From positions 558,001 through 622,000 of the forward strand of contig JARVKI010000007.1 of the NCBI GenBank assembly GCA_036674765.1: a stretch of DNA of 64,000 nt, read 5' to 3'. The DNA comes from Seiridium cupressi (taxonomy: Eukaryota > Ascomycota > Sordariomycetes > Amphisphaeriales > Sporocadaceae). The position numbers and the translations under genes are program-made. A model generated the notes under the pieces. That model did no database searches, was not told the origin of the DNA, and saw only the letters and a list, made by a program, of their open reading frames with translations. Numbering within the stretch: the stretch's first letter is position 1; each line of letters opens with the position of its first letter. Below, one piece after another: positions 1 through 9,497 of this stretch.

Positions 1-510
1 CAGATAATGCCCTAATACAGAACTCTATAGCTTTCGGCCGTCGAGAAATGCTGCCCTTTCTAATGAAAGGCGTCTTGAGGGCAACAAAAGCGGTAAATGC
101 ATATATCGAATGTCGTGGCATGAATGTCTGCAACGCATGAGCTTATATAAGATAGAGATGTTCGGACCTGTTACCACATGATGCTCCTGCGAGTCGTAAT
201 CTTCAAGGTTGAATGAACCGTTGCTCTGAGTACTGAGCTAAAAACGAAACATGGGCATCTATCGCATCATGACAGTTGTATACATAAGCAAAGATTTGAT
301 TCATCGCTTGACTTTCGAAAGCATGGTATTTCACGACGTTGACAAATGGTGTGTAGACAACGACAGTTCGTTATGATTGCCTCTGCTTAGAAGGGGTATT
401 GGTGGCTTGTAGGTGGGATTCGAACGACTATCTGCTACTTATAGGTAAATCACCATCTGATGAAGGAGCTATCTTCATGAAGGTATGACTAAATCTGTTG
501 TTCATATAGT
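1..510. other. Intergenic, no gene seen
   Basis: I see no open frame or family resemblance here. The transmembrane-domain coding expected upstream of the ABC fragment that follows is absent, so that fragment is not simply a gene with an unread 5' part in this stretch. Confidence 0.5.
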
Positions 511-1326
511 GAAAACACATCTCCCGTTCTCAAGGAAGTAGACCTTGCCATAGAAGGCGGGCAAAACCTTGGTATTGTAGGAAGAACTAGAAGGTATATT
601 CTGTAAGGCCTCCCCTTATTTGTGTTCCTTCACCCTCACATAGCAACTGAGAGCTGACCTGACCAATTCCCAGCGGCAAAAGCTCCTCGATGCTTGCCAT
701 ATTACGTATGATTGATGCGGTCTCGGGAAGAATCCTCTTAGACGACATCGACCTAGCTGCCGTAGAAGGGTCTGTCGTCAGACAGAAGCTCAACTGCCTT
801 ACTCGGGATCCATTCCTCTTCCCAGGCACCTTGCGGAGGAGCCTCAACCATCCAGGTGACGAGACTGACGGAGAGATTGTCACTGGCCTTGAGAAAGTCG
901 GTCTATGGTCAATCATCGAGAGTAAAATCGGTGGCAATAGTTCAAGACCTTCTGGCGTACTGGACAACGTTAGGGATGCGGATTTCTTGTCGCATGGTCA
1001 GCGGCAGATGTTCTGCCTTGCTCGTGCTATGCTCGAACCTGGAAAGGTCTTGATACTGGAGGACCCTACGAGCAAGTAGGTTCCCTACAAAATAGTCCTT
1101 TGACGATTCAGATACAGTTATGACGGACAGAGACAGCTAATGATCCCGCAGTGTCGACTTGCAAACAGACACCAACACTATGATTGCGCACAGGCTTTCA
1201 AGTCTTTTGAATTTCGACAGCGTTGCCGTGCTAGATGTGGGTCGTCTCGTGGAGTGTGGGAGAGCTGCGGACTTGTTAGAGGATGCTGATAGCATTTTCT
1301 TAAAGATGTACAAAGGATCGAAATAA
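511..1326 (+). pseudogene. ABC-C type multidrug transporter, nucleotide-binding domain 2 remnant
   Basis: This is the C-terminal nucleotide-binding domain of a full-length ABC-C (MRP/YCF1-like) exporter, without its membrane domains. The readable frame begins at about 511 (SPVLKEVDLAIEGG). Walker A (GRTRSGKSS) is complete only if an intron at about 594-674 is removed. The Q-loop region follows at about 810-830 (DPFLFPGTLRRS), and the signature LSHGQRQ with a Leu-Ala-Arg-Ala helix lies at about 991-1035. Walker B is poor (LILEDPTS), with the catalytic Glu environment altered. A possible intron follows at about 1078. The H-loop segment (TMIAHRLSSLLNFDS) at about 1168-1215 lies in a different frame, so an indel separates it from the rest. 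The frame ends at a TAA at 1326. I infer a decayed fragment. A heavily mis-spliced live gene is unlikely because the transmembrane segments are missing. Confidence 0.72.
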
Positions 1327-1766
1327 CCATGCCACGTAAGGGCGGCAATCGTAGGTAGTTCAATGTTGCATATGCTATCCAAATCGATCGATAGAGACTT
1401 TACGGATAGATGGTGGGAAAAGGCAACAGTTTGACCAAGATGAGGTCTAGCAGGCCGGAGAGTCGGGCTATCCCCGATTGCAACTCTTAGCAGTAATATA
1501 AATATCAGCAACTATTGAGTAGCAATCAGTTAAAGCCCATATTAGACCAGTCTAGTGGATCTCGATAGTTCATGATCAGCATCAACAAAGATGGACTTGG
1601 CACTTGTTACGCCACAGCGGCATGTATTGAAGCAGTAAATTCGTATAACTTTCCACGAGACTACAAAGGACCAATCTAACGCCAGTGAGCTAATCACGTA
1701 TTCTCTTATACACATCCATTCCGTCCACTCCTTGTCATATCCGAAGTTCCATCAACCTGCTGGAAC
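1327..1766. other. Intergenic between ABC relic and carrier gene
   Basis: About 440 bases hold the 3' flanks of the ABC relic (+) and the carrier gene (-), which converge here. I see no further coding signal. Confidence 0.5.
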
Positions 1767-2956
1767 CTACTTCTTCTCCTCCGGTGGAGCAGCACCACCA
1801 GTGGTCGGGAGACCCATGAAGATCTTGAAGTAATCATAGATCATCCATTGCAGGCCAGTAAGAGTTCCAATCATGACGATACGGACCGGGAGACCGTTCC
1901 AGAGACCTCCGAAGCCGATCTCACGGTAGTTGCGAGCTACAGCAGCACCAAAGCCTTCGCCCTTGCCACGGTTGGCGTTGAGCTTGGAGACCAGAACATC
2001 AGCAGGGTGGGAAACAATAGCGCAAAGGATACCCGCGGCGTAACCGCCGACGAAGGAGACACCGGTTTGAGCGCCCTTGCTATAGTCACTCTTCTGGCCA
2101 GGCAGACGAGCGTAGATCATCTCGACAATAGTTTCAAACGAGGCGAACTTCATCATGGTGTATGGGATTTGCCGACCCCAGAGAGGGTATAGGCCCTTGT
2201 ACAGTCCGCCATAGCCTTCGGCCGCAGTGATCTTGCTGATGCCATCAAAGGTACCAGTGTAGGCGGCGGGGATTGTTGTTTGCATGCGGACCTTGACGGC
2301 CTCAAAGGGGCAAAGCGCGAGGTCGGCGAGGAATTCAGCAGAGGCAGAGGCGGCGAGGTAGAGGCCTGTCTTATACTTGTACGCAGCCTCGGGGCCGGCC
2401 AGGTCGGAGTAGGTCTTCTTGAAGTATTCATACCAGCCGTACTTGAAAGCGCCTTGAGCTGAGTATCCAAACAAGGTAGGGCTCCAGCCTGTGAAGATTC
2501 CACGAAGACCCTCGGCACGGTAGATCAAGTTCCAGGCCTGGAAGTTGCCCTTGTACAACTTGGAGTCGACCTGCCGACGACATTTGACGAGATCCAGAGG
2601 AGTGACGGCGGTATGGGTCAGGCCCTTTCACGGCTGTCAGAAGCAGTGGCATTCACACGTGAACAAAGGTCACATACACAAGCAAGCAGACCACCGAAGG
2701 TGCAAGCAGCGTAGTACTTGCCAGAGTACAGCTCAATCTTCCCGGCCTTGGCCTGGGCAGCGGAGCTTGCCTTGTCGAATTCGGCCTGAGCTTCCTTGCT
2801 CAGCTTCTGGGCCTTGTTCTTCGCATCGTCGGCGACTGACCAAGCTCCGTAGAGCTCCGAACGGGCCTGGTACGGAGTGGGCTTAGACTGGTGGGGGGTC
2901 AATGGAGAGCCGAAGCTCTGTCGGAAGACATCCTGGCTGGGGAAGAGCGAAGGCAT
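1767..2956 (-). CDS. PIC2: Mitochondrial phosphate/copper carrier (PIC2-like)
   Basis: SLC25-family inner-membrane carrier importing phosphate (and, in yeast Pic2, copper) into the mitochondrial matrix. Two exons: 2956-2678 and 2624-1767, with a 53-nt GT-AG intron (2677-2625) in phase 0, giving 378 aa. The three mitochondrial-carrier repeats show the signature P-x-[DE]-x-x-[KR] as PLDLVKCRRQ (exon 2 start), PFEAVKVRMQ and a divergent HPADVLVSKL. The junction across the intron, FGGLLAC/GLTHTAVTPLDLVK, matches the conserved first helix of Pic2-type carriers better than Mir1. A Lys/Ala-rich N-terminal extension of about 80 residues precedes the first repeat, as in Aspergillus homologues. I chose the Met at 2956 (MPSLFPSQDV); an in-frame Met at 3001 would add 15 residues with no family support. 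It appears intact. Confidence 0.93.
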
Positions 2957-3971
2957 CTCGACAAACTGAAGCCACAATGGAATGGGATCTCTGGTCACCA
3001 CAGAGGAGATGGAAAGGTGAGAGATTTAGGATTCAGGGTGGTGCAGCCGCGCGAGTGAGACGAAAGTCCAATAGCAAGGAAGCGCCGGAGATAAGCTTGA
3101 CTGTCCGCCAAGCATGGCATTGGCCTCGAGCCTCGCCTGTGACGTCGGCGGGGTCGTATCTGCTTTCCTCAATGTAGCTACCTACGTTTGGTTTGTCCAT
3201 TCAGCATGGTACATACTGAAGTTGGAACACAAAAAGAGCAACAGGAAACTGTTAGTTCATCCCTAGTAACCCATTCCGTTCAATTCTGTTGAGCGACAAA
3301 GTCGTTGCATTAAAGTCTCCCAATTGAGCACGGCAAGTATAAGAGCTCCGAGAAATTAGAAATAGCCGGAAGATCCTCCGCCATGCTAGCACTAGAGCTT
3401 AAGCTACAGTAGACAGCTCCAGTGTTGCCACTGGAGGAGTGCTCCCCACTGTGCCCCGGCTGCCGGCGAACCACGTTGGCAAAACAAGCAGGTCAGAGAA
3501 GTGATACGAGCCCGATAAGGATAAAGCTTGTGCAATAAGGCAAGGCATATCTCGATTTGGAGAGGACAGAATATTCGGGTTTGGCTATCACGCTATTTGA
3601 TTACCATCATCTTCGACATTGATTTCGTCTTCTGCGGAGACCCAGACAACACGGCCATCATGGGCGCGTTGAGATGTGTTGTTGGGCCGAATGTAGAAGG
3701 ACCTTCGCTGGAGTCGATTTTCTGGCACGAGGGACGGGTTTCTATTCCACCCCACTTCAAAGCCTCAGCATTCTCCTTCTGACCGCTTACAACAACCAAG
3801 ACAACGACGAATCCGCCAAGGCTACTGCTCGAATCACAGGTTAGCAGGATCAAACTCCTAGAAGTTGCAACTACGACAAGAAACCACTCCGACACGGTTG
3901 AACCCAGAAGACCCAAATTCGAGAGTTCCCCACCATTGCAAGAACCAACCCACCTCAACATCCCACCGACC
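2957..3971. other. Divergent promoter region, carrier / CBS-domain gene
   Basis: About 1 kb separates the divergent starts of the carrier (-) and the CBS-domain protein (+). It must hold both promoters and 5' UTRs. A pyrimidine/CAA-rich leader is visible before the CBS ATG (about 3780-3960). No gene seen. Confidence 0.5.
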
Positions 3972-4536
3972 ATGGCACAGGCAGTCTCTCTGAAGGGCCC
4001 TCACGTGGGACCTTCGCCCCTGGGTGCCGGCAAGCCATATGTATCCAAATGGTCTGACCGCTACCGTGGTGTATGTACCCGAAATACCAAGCTCCCTCCT
4101 TGTCCGCTCTGACACAGACCAGGCCATAGTGCAAGACCTTGAGCCCCCCGCCGCTCTCTCCCTCAACCCCTCCGACCCCATCTCGCTGGCGCTCATCAGT
4201 GCGTTCGAGCGCGAGTACACACACCTGACCATTATAGATTCGTCGTCGAAAGCCCTATTGGGCTACGTGTCGATTCCGCACCTGCAGGCGCAGCTCGACA
4301 GTGGGAAGGTAAAGCCTTCAGATCCAATCACAGACGCCATGACGCGGTTTCAGCGCAAAGGTCGCAAGTACAAGGTCATCACCCTGGCTACACCTCTCGA
4401 AGAGCTGGAGGAGTTCTTCGAGGGCGGCATCCAAAAGCAGGAGTTTGCGGTCGTCACGGATGAAGAGAGACGCTTCGTGCTCGGCGTTGCGACGAGGGGA
4501 GACTTAGAAGAGTTTGTAAAGAGACGGCCTGCGTGA
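3972..4536 (+). CDS. CBS-domain protein
   Basis: Small protein of 170 aa containing a pair of CBS (Bateman) motifs, which in other proteins bind adenine nucleotides or S-adenosylmethionine and act as regulatory modules. Exon 1 is 3972-4070 (MAQAVSLKGPHVGPSPLGAG...), the intron is 4071-4122 (gtatgt...accag, 52 nt, phase 0) and exon 2 is 4123-4536. The spliced joint WSDRYRG/AIVQDLEPPAA fits the conserved fungal family. CBS 1 covers about residues 35-85 (SLNPSDPISLALISAFE, HLTIIDS) and CBS 2 about 100-165 (ITLATPLEELEEFFE, FAVVTDEERRFVLGVATR). The whole protein is the CBS pair with no catalytic partner. The downstream ATG at 4024 lies inside the exon 1/intron region in another frame and is not the start. 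Confidence 0.9.
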
Positions 4537-5024
4537 AAGAACAAGTAGGCCTTCCAGCGCCAGTAAGCTCTACTTGTAGTGTGGGTGTACAATGCGGCAC
4601 CACTGTGTTCACATGTCAGGCAAAAGACCAGGGTAAAGTTACGAGGAATAGAGGCACACGGCCGGCGCATTGGAGTTATGGTAGGCGAGAACGGGCATAT
4701 TCAACAAGTGGCCGACCACGGGTGGACTCGTTGCAAAGATGGCAATAAATTTACTGCCAACTTTTGAAACCCGAGGGCTCATTTGCATTTGGGATGGCGA
4801 GACAAATTCAACAAGAAGGTGCAAGGCTTGGATGTATGTATACCTGGGTATACATAAATTAAAAATTGATCATCAAAACACTGCCATCTAGAATCTACTC
4901 ATGTTCCGGTCCTTTCGAGGTGCTCGGCATATGAATCTTCCCTGTAAAGACAACCGTACACCGAGACGCTTCTCCAGACAATGTTCTCTGTGCGCCTTGC
5001 AGCCTAGTTCCTCGAGCTGGAGCT
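4537..5024. other. Intergenic, convergent 3' ends
   Basis: The 3' regions of the CBS gene (+) and the lipocalin-like gene (-) meet here. An AT-rich patch at about 4840-4890 may contain polyadenylation signals. No gene seen. Confidence 0.5.
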
Positions 5025-5747
5025 CTACTCCGGAACATAGTCATACACCAATCTCAACTCAATAATTTTGTCACCTTTCTTGACCACAATGTTCCTGGCG
5101 TACCTCCTCTCGCCGCCGATAGTCTGGAACCCCCAAACCTGCGCCGCGGTCCACCCGGCCTCGGCTTCGACCCAATTGACCAGGTGCAGCGCGCCGTCGG
5201 GGCCGGTCTGCTCCTCCTGACCCTCCAGCCAGTCCTTGCCGAGGAACTCGTCGCCGCCCAGCTCCTCCTTGATCTTAGCGATCAGTGACTCGGCCGTCAC
5301 GAATAAGGACCGCGCCTTGACCTTGCCAAACAGCCAATCCGAGTGCTCCCGGAACGTGCTGTCGATGGTGCGGTGCTCAGAGGTGCCCTTGATGCCGCCC
5401 GTGGCCATCTGCTCGATGTCGATGTGCGGCGTGCCTTCGGCGTCTGTGTATTGCTTGACGTGCAGGGTCACGGTCGCGAGGCCGACGGCTTTGCGGGTCA
5501 GGTAGCCGACTCCTTGCAGGGCGAGGCCGGGCTCGGGGGAGTCGGAGAGGGTCTTGTTCTGTCGGCGCGCACACTGTCAGTCAAGAAGAAATACCGGGGC
5601 AGCAGTGGTAAGGATCGGATCGGAGAGCACGGCGCAATGTGCAGAAGCAAAGCCAGTGGACCGCTCAGGTAAAGTATGCATTTCAGGACCTACCATGACC
5701 CATTTGCCATTGAGGTCACCAATGGTCTTGTTTGCTGGTGCGGCCAT
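5025..5747 (-). CDS. Fungal lipocalin-like (calycin-type) conserved protein
   Basis: Protein of 195 aa. Exon 1 is 5747-5694 (MAAPANKTIGDLNGKWVM), the intron is 5693-5559 (135 nt, gtaggt...gacag, phase 0) and exon 2 is 5558-5025 (NKTLSDSPEPGLALQGVGYL...). The N-terminal G-x-W (LNGKWVMNKTLSD) and the run of amphipathic strands ending in RNIVVKKGDKIIELRLVYDY resemble lipocalin-like single-barrel proteins common in ascomycetes and often mis-annotated as LCCL-domain proteins. No signal peptide, so cytosolic. I know no assigned ligand or reaction. It may bind a small hydrophobic molecule (inference from fold only). It reads as intact. The long intron ORF on the other strand is a shadow. Confidence 0.82.
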
Positions 5748-8199
5748 CTTGTGTATGGGACGGGGGATGTATGGTGATAGCTCTGTGTGATAGCTGACGT
5801 TTGGAGATATAAGGACGTTGCCGAAAAAGTTGCTCTAGTCTAAGGAGCAAGTTAGGTGAAAATCTATGGTAAAGCAGCGCTCTCGTTTCCGGTTTGTGGA
5901 GACAAAACAGGACTCCGCAGTGAAATTGATATATGTAGTTACAGAAAGGGGCTGCGTAAGTAGCTCACACTTGACGCTCCATGTACAGTGACGAGCAATA
6001 TAAGGGTATCAAGCTTGAGCGATCATATGTCGTCAAGTTGCGAAACCGAGGCATATGTCATACTCACACTAGCAGCACGCCCCCCGCCCCCTGGGAGGGG
6101 CTACGTTGTAATAGGAAAGGAGGGCATGCGGGGTGATTCCCGTGTCGTTGGCAGCGTATCACAGCTTTGGGTGGCCCCGTAAGTCATACCGCCAGCCGTG
6201 AAGAGTTGACTATGTGATAGCACAGCCTTAAAAGGGCAATTGGATCGAACGCGATACCGAGCGAGGAGCTACCTCCGGAAAGATCCCGGCCCTGGATATC
6301 CGGGCTTGGCGGTTTAGCAGTGATCTACCGCATAACAAAGACCATCGCGAGTTGCGAAACTAATCCTATTGAAGCAACGCCGTAAGACATTGCCATGTGA
6401 TATTGCCAATGTCACGTTGGAATACTACCGGGCCAGGCGGATGGTCATCCAGCCAGCCGCGTAGGTTTGCAATCTTGGGTGTAAAGGAATGGGTAACATT
6501 TTGGATGTGAACATGAAACCGCCTCTAAGACAGACTGGGGAAGAGGAAACAGAGTTTTTTCTTTCTTTCTTTCTTTCTCTCTTTCTTTCTCCTACTTCGT
6601 CTCATCCATGCATTCCATTGCGGTTAAAAAGTCGATACATTAGTTTCTGTGTCTTCCAATTCGGCGTGGACCAACTGCCGCAGAACGAAACTTTGTATTT
6701 GACAGTCTAGAAGCTAGGCATCTGTTGATTCGTTTTAGGAGAGTCAGTCTGCTAAAGCTTAGACAAGCAAGCAAAACCATGCAATGCAGTGTGGCCCGGC
6801 GCCGTTGTACAACCGCGGCAGTAATTTGTCGTGGTCTTCCATAATTATTCTGACTTTCCAACCTGCCCACTTGCCTGAATCTTGGTCATGGTAGCAAAGT
6901 CCCCAGGAACATCGTTTGGAGCCGGTCACGTTATGAATTATGCTTCTAGCCTCAAGTATCTGCTGTAGTCACGACGGCATAATTGAAGAAACACCCATTT
7001 TTCACCTTCCCAAGGAAGTAGTAAGACGCTGGCAACGTCCATTCTTCATCACCCAGTACTTGATGCCACGGCAGATCCTTCCTGCGGTGGCGTGGCTCAT
7101 TGAGTTTCTGCGACAACCATGGTTTCGCACTAACGGAGAGAGGACTCGAAGTGAGGATCTCAAGAAGTCTCTTATGTAATCTAACTAAAGAGGGTTTTCT
7201 CATGGTCTGATCATGATCCTGAATAGGCAGTATAAACCAATCAAACACGAAAGATCCTCTGGCCTTACACATTAAACGGCACTACTAAAGGAAATGGTAG
7301 AATAGCGTTCCGACGGAAGGAGACACTTCCTCTGTGGTGTAGCCCAAAGCCTGAAAGTACCAGCAGGAGAATTGTTCATAACGCCTTCATGACAAAGATA
7401 TGAATATTTCTGCCTTTGTTGTGACCTGAAAAGAGCTAGGAAGCACATCGCCAGATTCCAGAAATCGACAGAGTACTTTGGTTATTTTAAGTGTAAAGAT
7501 CTATATTTGTCTTACTTCTCTATCATTAAAACGATACCAGTGCATACTGGAGTATACAAATGAATGGAAGGATTTGTGCATTCTTTCTTGCCATAATGTT
7601 GTCCGTGGGTGTGATATTGGAATTTCCCTTCTTGATCAGTAGGCCTTTATCCAAAGACTTGGGTCGAGATTCGACCTGGAACGATGCAAGGACGAAAATC
7701 ACTGCCTAAAGCATCCTATATAGACCATATCTAAAAGGTACTTATCAAGTTATACAACTCAATATTGCAGTATCCAAGGATAAGGAGTACGCCTGGAGTT
7801 GAGGTAGAAATCTCGCTCGGTGGATGAACAGGCAAGCTGGGTTTGACAAGTTCGCACTGAACGAGGTGCAGCCGCGGATGAGTTTCAGGCATTAGATTTG
7901 AGGCATTATTTAAACCACCGAGAGTACGCCGCTACCTTTGTGATGCAGGTAGGTTGAGCGGGAAAAGAAAAAGGATATCCTAGTCGTACAGTGCCGAACC
8001 AAAGTGCAGCTGTCATTGCTTTCATGAAGTGCAATGCCACCATCTGGACATAATGCAAGTCTCTTCCTTGGGCAGCTGGAGCCTAAAGCTTGACTCGCCA
8101 GTTCACCTCACGAAGCTTGGCGGAGAGCCTCACACCCCCAAGTCGCCTCATCGTACACATCCCCAGACAAGTCATCATTCAAGTGAGCTAATGACCTCG
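5748..8199. other. 2.45-kb intergenic stretch
   Basis: I see no convincing gene. The stretch contains the 5' flank of the lipocalin-like gene (to about 6.1 kb), a C-rich run near 6081-6100, a CTTT microsatellite at about 6555-6591, and AT-rich DNA at about 7270-7760. Open frames at 6940-7179 and 6952-7272 overlap on opposite strands and match no family I recognise. Confidence 0.5.
6555..6591. repeat. Pyrimidine microsatellite (CTTT)n
   Basis: An imperfect tetranucleotide repeat of CTTT units with one CTCT interruption. It lies in non-coding DNA and is expected to be length-polymorphic. Confidence 0.85.
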
Positions 8200-9497
8200 T
8201 CACGGCCACCATTTCATCCTTCTATAACTCTCGATGACTTCTTCCAAAAGTTCCTTGGTCATTTTTGGCTTCTCGTATTGAAATCCAACCACCTTTTTCA
8301 GGCGTGCGCCGTCCATGCTGAGGTCCGTATCCTTTAGCAGTTCCTTTTCCATGAATGGTGTGAGAGGGCCCGTTCTCGTGATGCCAGCATCGGTCTGGAG
8401 ATCAGCCCATGGTCCCAAAACCTCGTCATTCACGTCGTCCACCACACTATCCATATTCAGTCTGGCAAAGGAGCTGATCAAGGTGCCTTGGAAGCCGGTC
8501 TGGATGTTGAAGATCTGACCGATAAGGTCGGCTATGGTACCTTGTGTCGTTACACCCTCGTCAACTACATTGAAGGTCGGAACCGTCCCCATCTCTTTTG
8601 GGTCCCAATTTGCTTTTCCAGCATCGTACCATTTGACAATGTCCCACAGGGCCCGTGTAACGTCGTCAATGTGTGCCGTGTTCGTACGCAGGTCCTTGGT
8701 CCATAGCCACTTCATTTCGTCCTCGAGATGCTGATATACACGAGCCATGCACAGAGCTGTGGCAACCCACTGGGAGGCGTAGGGGCCATAGACGTGTGAT
8801 AGGCGCACAATCACAAGGTTGAGCCTACAATGACAGCCATATTAGTCTCGGGTCAAAGCAAATAAAGAGGTGGGTGACCGTACCCCTCAATCTTGGCCAA
8901 TTGCTGTTCAGCTTCTAGCTTGAAGATGGCGATTTTGCTCCATGGCTTGAGCTTGTCGCCTTCCTTGCTAGGTGATGAGTCCGATTTGTATACCATTCCT
9001 GTGCTCAGCTCGACAAAGCATTTCACCTTGCGCTTCGCAGCCTCTCTTCCGACAGCCAGCGACAGGTTCAGCGATCTCAGCTTGTAGACCTCATCCTCCT
9101 GGGAATACCTAGTCTCACCACCGCAGTTGAAGACGTAGTCCCACTGCTTGCCATTGGATCGATCGAATATCTTTGCTAGTGCTTCTAGAACGGGACATTG
9201 GTGTCAGCGGATTCGGGCAGAGAGCACGAGCCGTGAGGGCACGGCATGGCAGCTTGAGCACTAAGGCGAATGGGAGAAGGGATGAGACGTACGCTCTCTC
9301 GTCGCATCCGCCTGCATAAACTTGTCTCCTGAGCATGCTTCTTCGAACTCGGGGGCTAGCCATGCGAGCTGCGGCAGCACCTTATCAACAACCCTGACCT
9401 CGGATGCAAGATCATTCTTCTGGATGTGCAGAGCAAGGAACCGGCCGATGTATCCCAGGCCGCCGATGATCAGCACCGACGGTTTCTCGGTCGCCAT
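8200..9497 (-). CDS. Atypical extended SDR / NAD-dependent epimerase-like protein
   Basis: Three exons: 9497-9293, 9184-8884 and 8824-8200, with introns of 108 nt (phase 1) and 59 nt (phase 2), giving 376 aa. The N-terminal Rossmann motif GGLGYIGRFLALHI (residues about 11-24) with Asp at the end of strand 2 (VVDK) indicates NAD(H) binding. Typical extended-SDR elements follow: FNCGGETR, ELSTGMVY, VRLSHVYGP, and AHIDDVTRALWDIV in the substrate-binding half. The catalytic YxxxK is not visible: the matching stretch reads SKIAIFKLEAE, with Ile where Tyr is expected. The Ser/Thr-Gly-x-Val-Tyr segment is retained. It may therefore be a non-standard dehydratase or a binding protein. The start at 9497 (MATEKPSVLIIGG) puts the Rossmann strand at the N-terminus. 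An in-frame Met at 9662 would add 55 residues with a hydrophobic stretch (CITALLLLLLG). Substrate unknown. Confidence 0.88.

Noticed and set aside
410..475. Possible tRNA on the minus strand (T-loop-like TTCGAATCCCAC)
   Set aside because: The nucleotides before the loop (AGTCG) do not pair with CCCAC, and no matching acceptor stem or anticodon arm could be drawn.
3593..4232. Minus-strand frames of 124-126 codons opposite the CBS-domain gene
   Set aside because: Antisense to the leader and first exon of the real gene; Val/Gly-rich low-complexity translation.
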